Origin: Anarhynchus alexandrinus
Lineage: Eukaryota; Chordata; Aves; Charadriiformes; Charadriidae
Assembly (NCBI GenBank): GCA_008711295.1
Contig: VUYV01000597.1
Coordinates: 215,575 to 279,574 of the forward strand
Length of the DNA: 64,000 nucleotides
Direction: 5' to 3'
Part shown: positions 63,640 to 64,000 of the stretch, one piece after another
Layout of the letters: each line of letters starts with the position of its first letter
Position numbering within the stretch: position 1 is the stretch's first letter
Program-made: the position numbers and the translations under genes
Notes under the pieces: generated by a model
Seen by the model: the letters and a program-made list of their open reading frames with translations, nothing else
Told to the model about the DNA's origin: nothing
Databases searched by the model: none

Positions 63640-64000
63640 CTTCCTGCACATGTGTGTTGCTGGCATTGAAAGGGGAGCGTGCTGCCTCCTGTTGTCAGTT
63701 TTTCCCCTGTATCGACAACGGAGAAGCCTGCAGAGCTGCCTCTTTGTTTGAAGCACTGCCCAGTCGGTGAGCTTGTCATCCTGCCGGCTGGCTGCGCCCA
63801 GGGCTGTGCTCTGGGCAGCAAGTGCTGCCTGTGCAGGAGCAAAGTACATCCCGATGGGATGAAATAGTATGGGATGCAGCGGCTCCCATGTAAACTTGCA
63901 TTTGAAGCCAGATGATGGTTGTAAGATGGGGTATAGAAGGGATGGGAAGAATAAGGAGAGAGGCTTAGAATTGCGAAGGCAGGAGGTGAGGGACTATGAG
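63640..64000. other. Sequence downstream of AIFM1
   Basis: No exon, repeat or RNA gene recognised in the last 360 bp. Confidence 0.5.

Overview
The window looks like vertebrate nuclear DNA, most probably from a bird. The evidence is many 5'-truncated CR1 LINE copies on both strands, compact multi-exon genes with GT-AG introns, CpG-island promoters and an ERVL-type solo LTR. Six protein-coding genes can be read with confidence. Their set matches the human Xq26.1 neighbourhood (AIFM1, RAB33A, SLC25A14, GPR119, RBMX2), a block that is autosomal in birds, plus one gene that lies elsewhere in human: mitochondrial methionyl-tRNA synthetase (MARS2).

Layout. 1-14.6 kb: no certain gene. It holds two full CR1 copies (0.17-0.97, 3.44-4.11 kb), a large antisense CR1 (11.84-12.79 kb), a CpG-island promoter near 11.2 kb whose gene is not resolved, and one orphan exon-like segment near 8.05 kb. 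14.6-15.6 kb: GPR119, minus strand, a single coding exon. 19.1-26.2 kb: SLC25A14 (UCP5/BMCP1), minus strand, seven 3' coding exons. Its 5' exons are absent and a 608-base N gap (27380-27987) lies where they should be. 28.2-31.7 kb: RBMX2, minus strand, six coding exons. 31.9-36.1 kb: RAB33A, minus strand, two coding exons. 38.5-45.1 kb: MARS2, minus strand, three coding exons. 45.3-63.6 kb: AIFM1, plus strand, head-to-head with MARS2 across about 157 bp.

How the genes relate. AIFM1 and MARS2 both encode mitochondrial proteins and very likely share a bidirectional promoter. SLC25A14 is also mitochondrial (inner-membrane carrier). RAB33A, RBMX2, SLC25A14 and GPR119 run tandemly on the minus strand, and the RAB33A poly(A) signal is only about 0.2 kb from the RBMX2 start codon. 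No operon-like or prokaryotic system is present.

The points most worth following are: an intron-bearing MARS2 beside AIFM1, whereas the human gene is an autosomal single-exon gene; two mutually exclusive exon-2 versions in AIFM1, plus an in-frame 24-nt microexon; and the missing SLC25A14 5' end beside a G-rich minisatellite and a near-perfect hairpin at the assembly gap.
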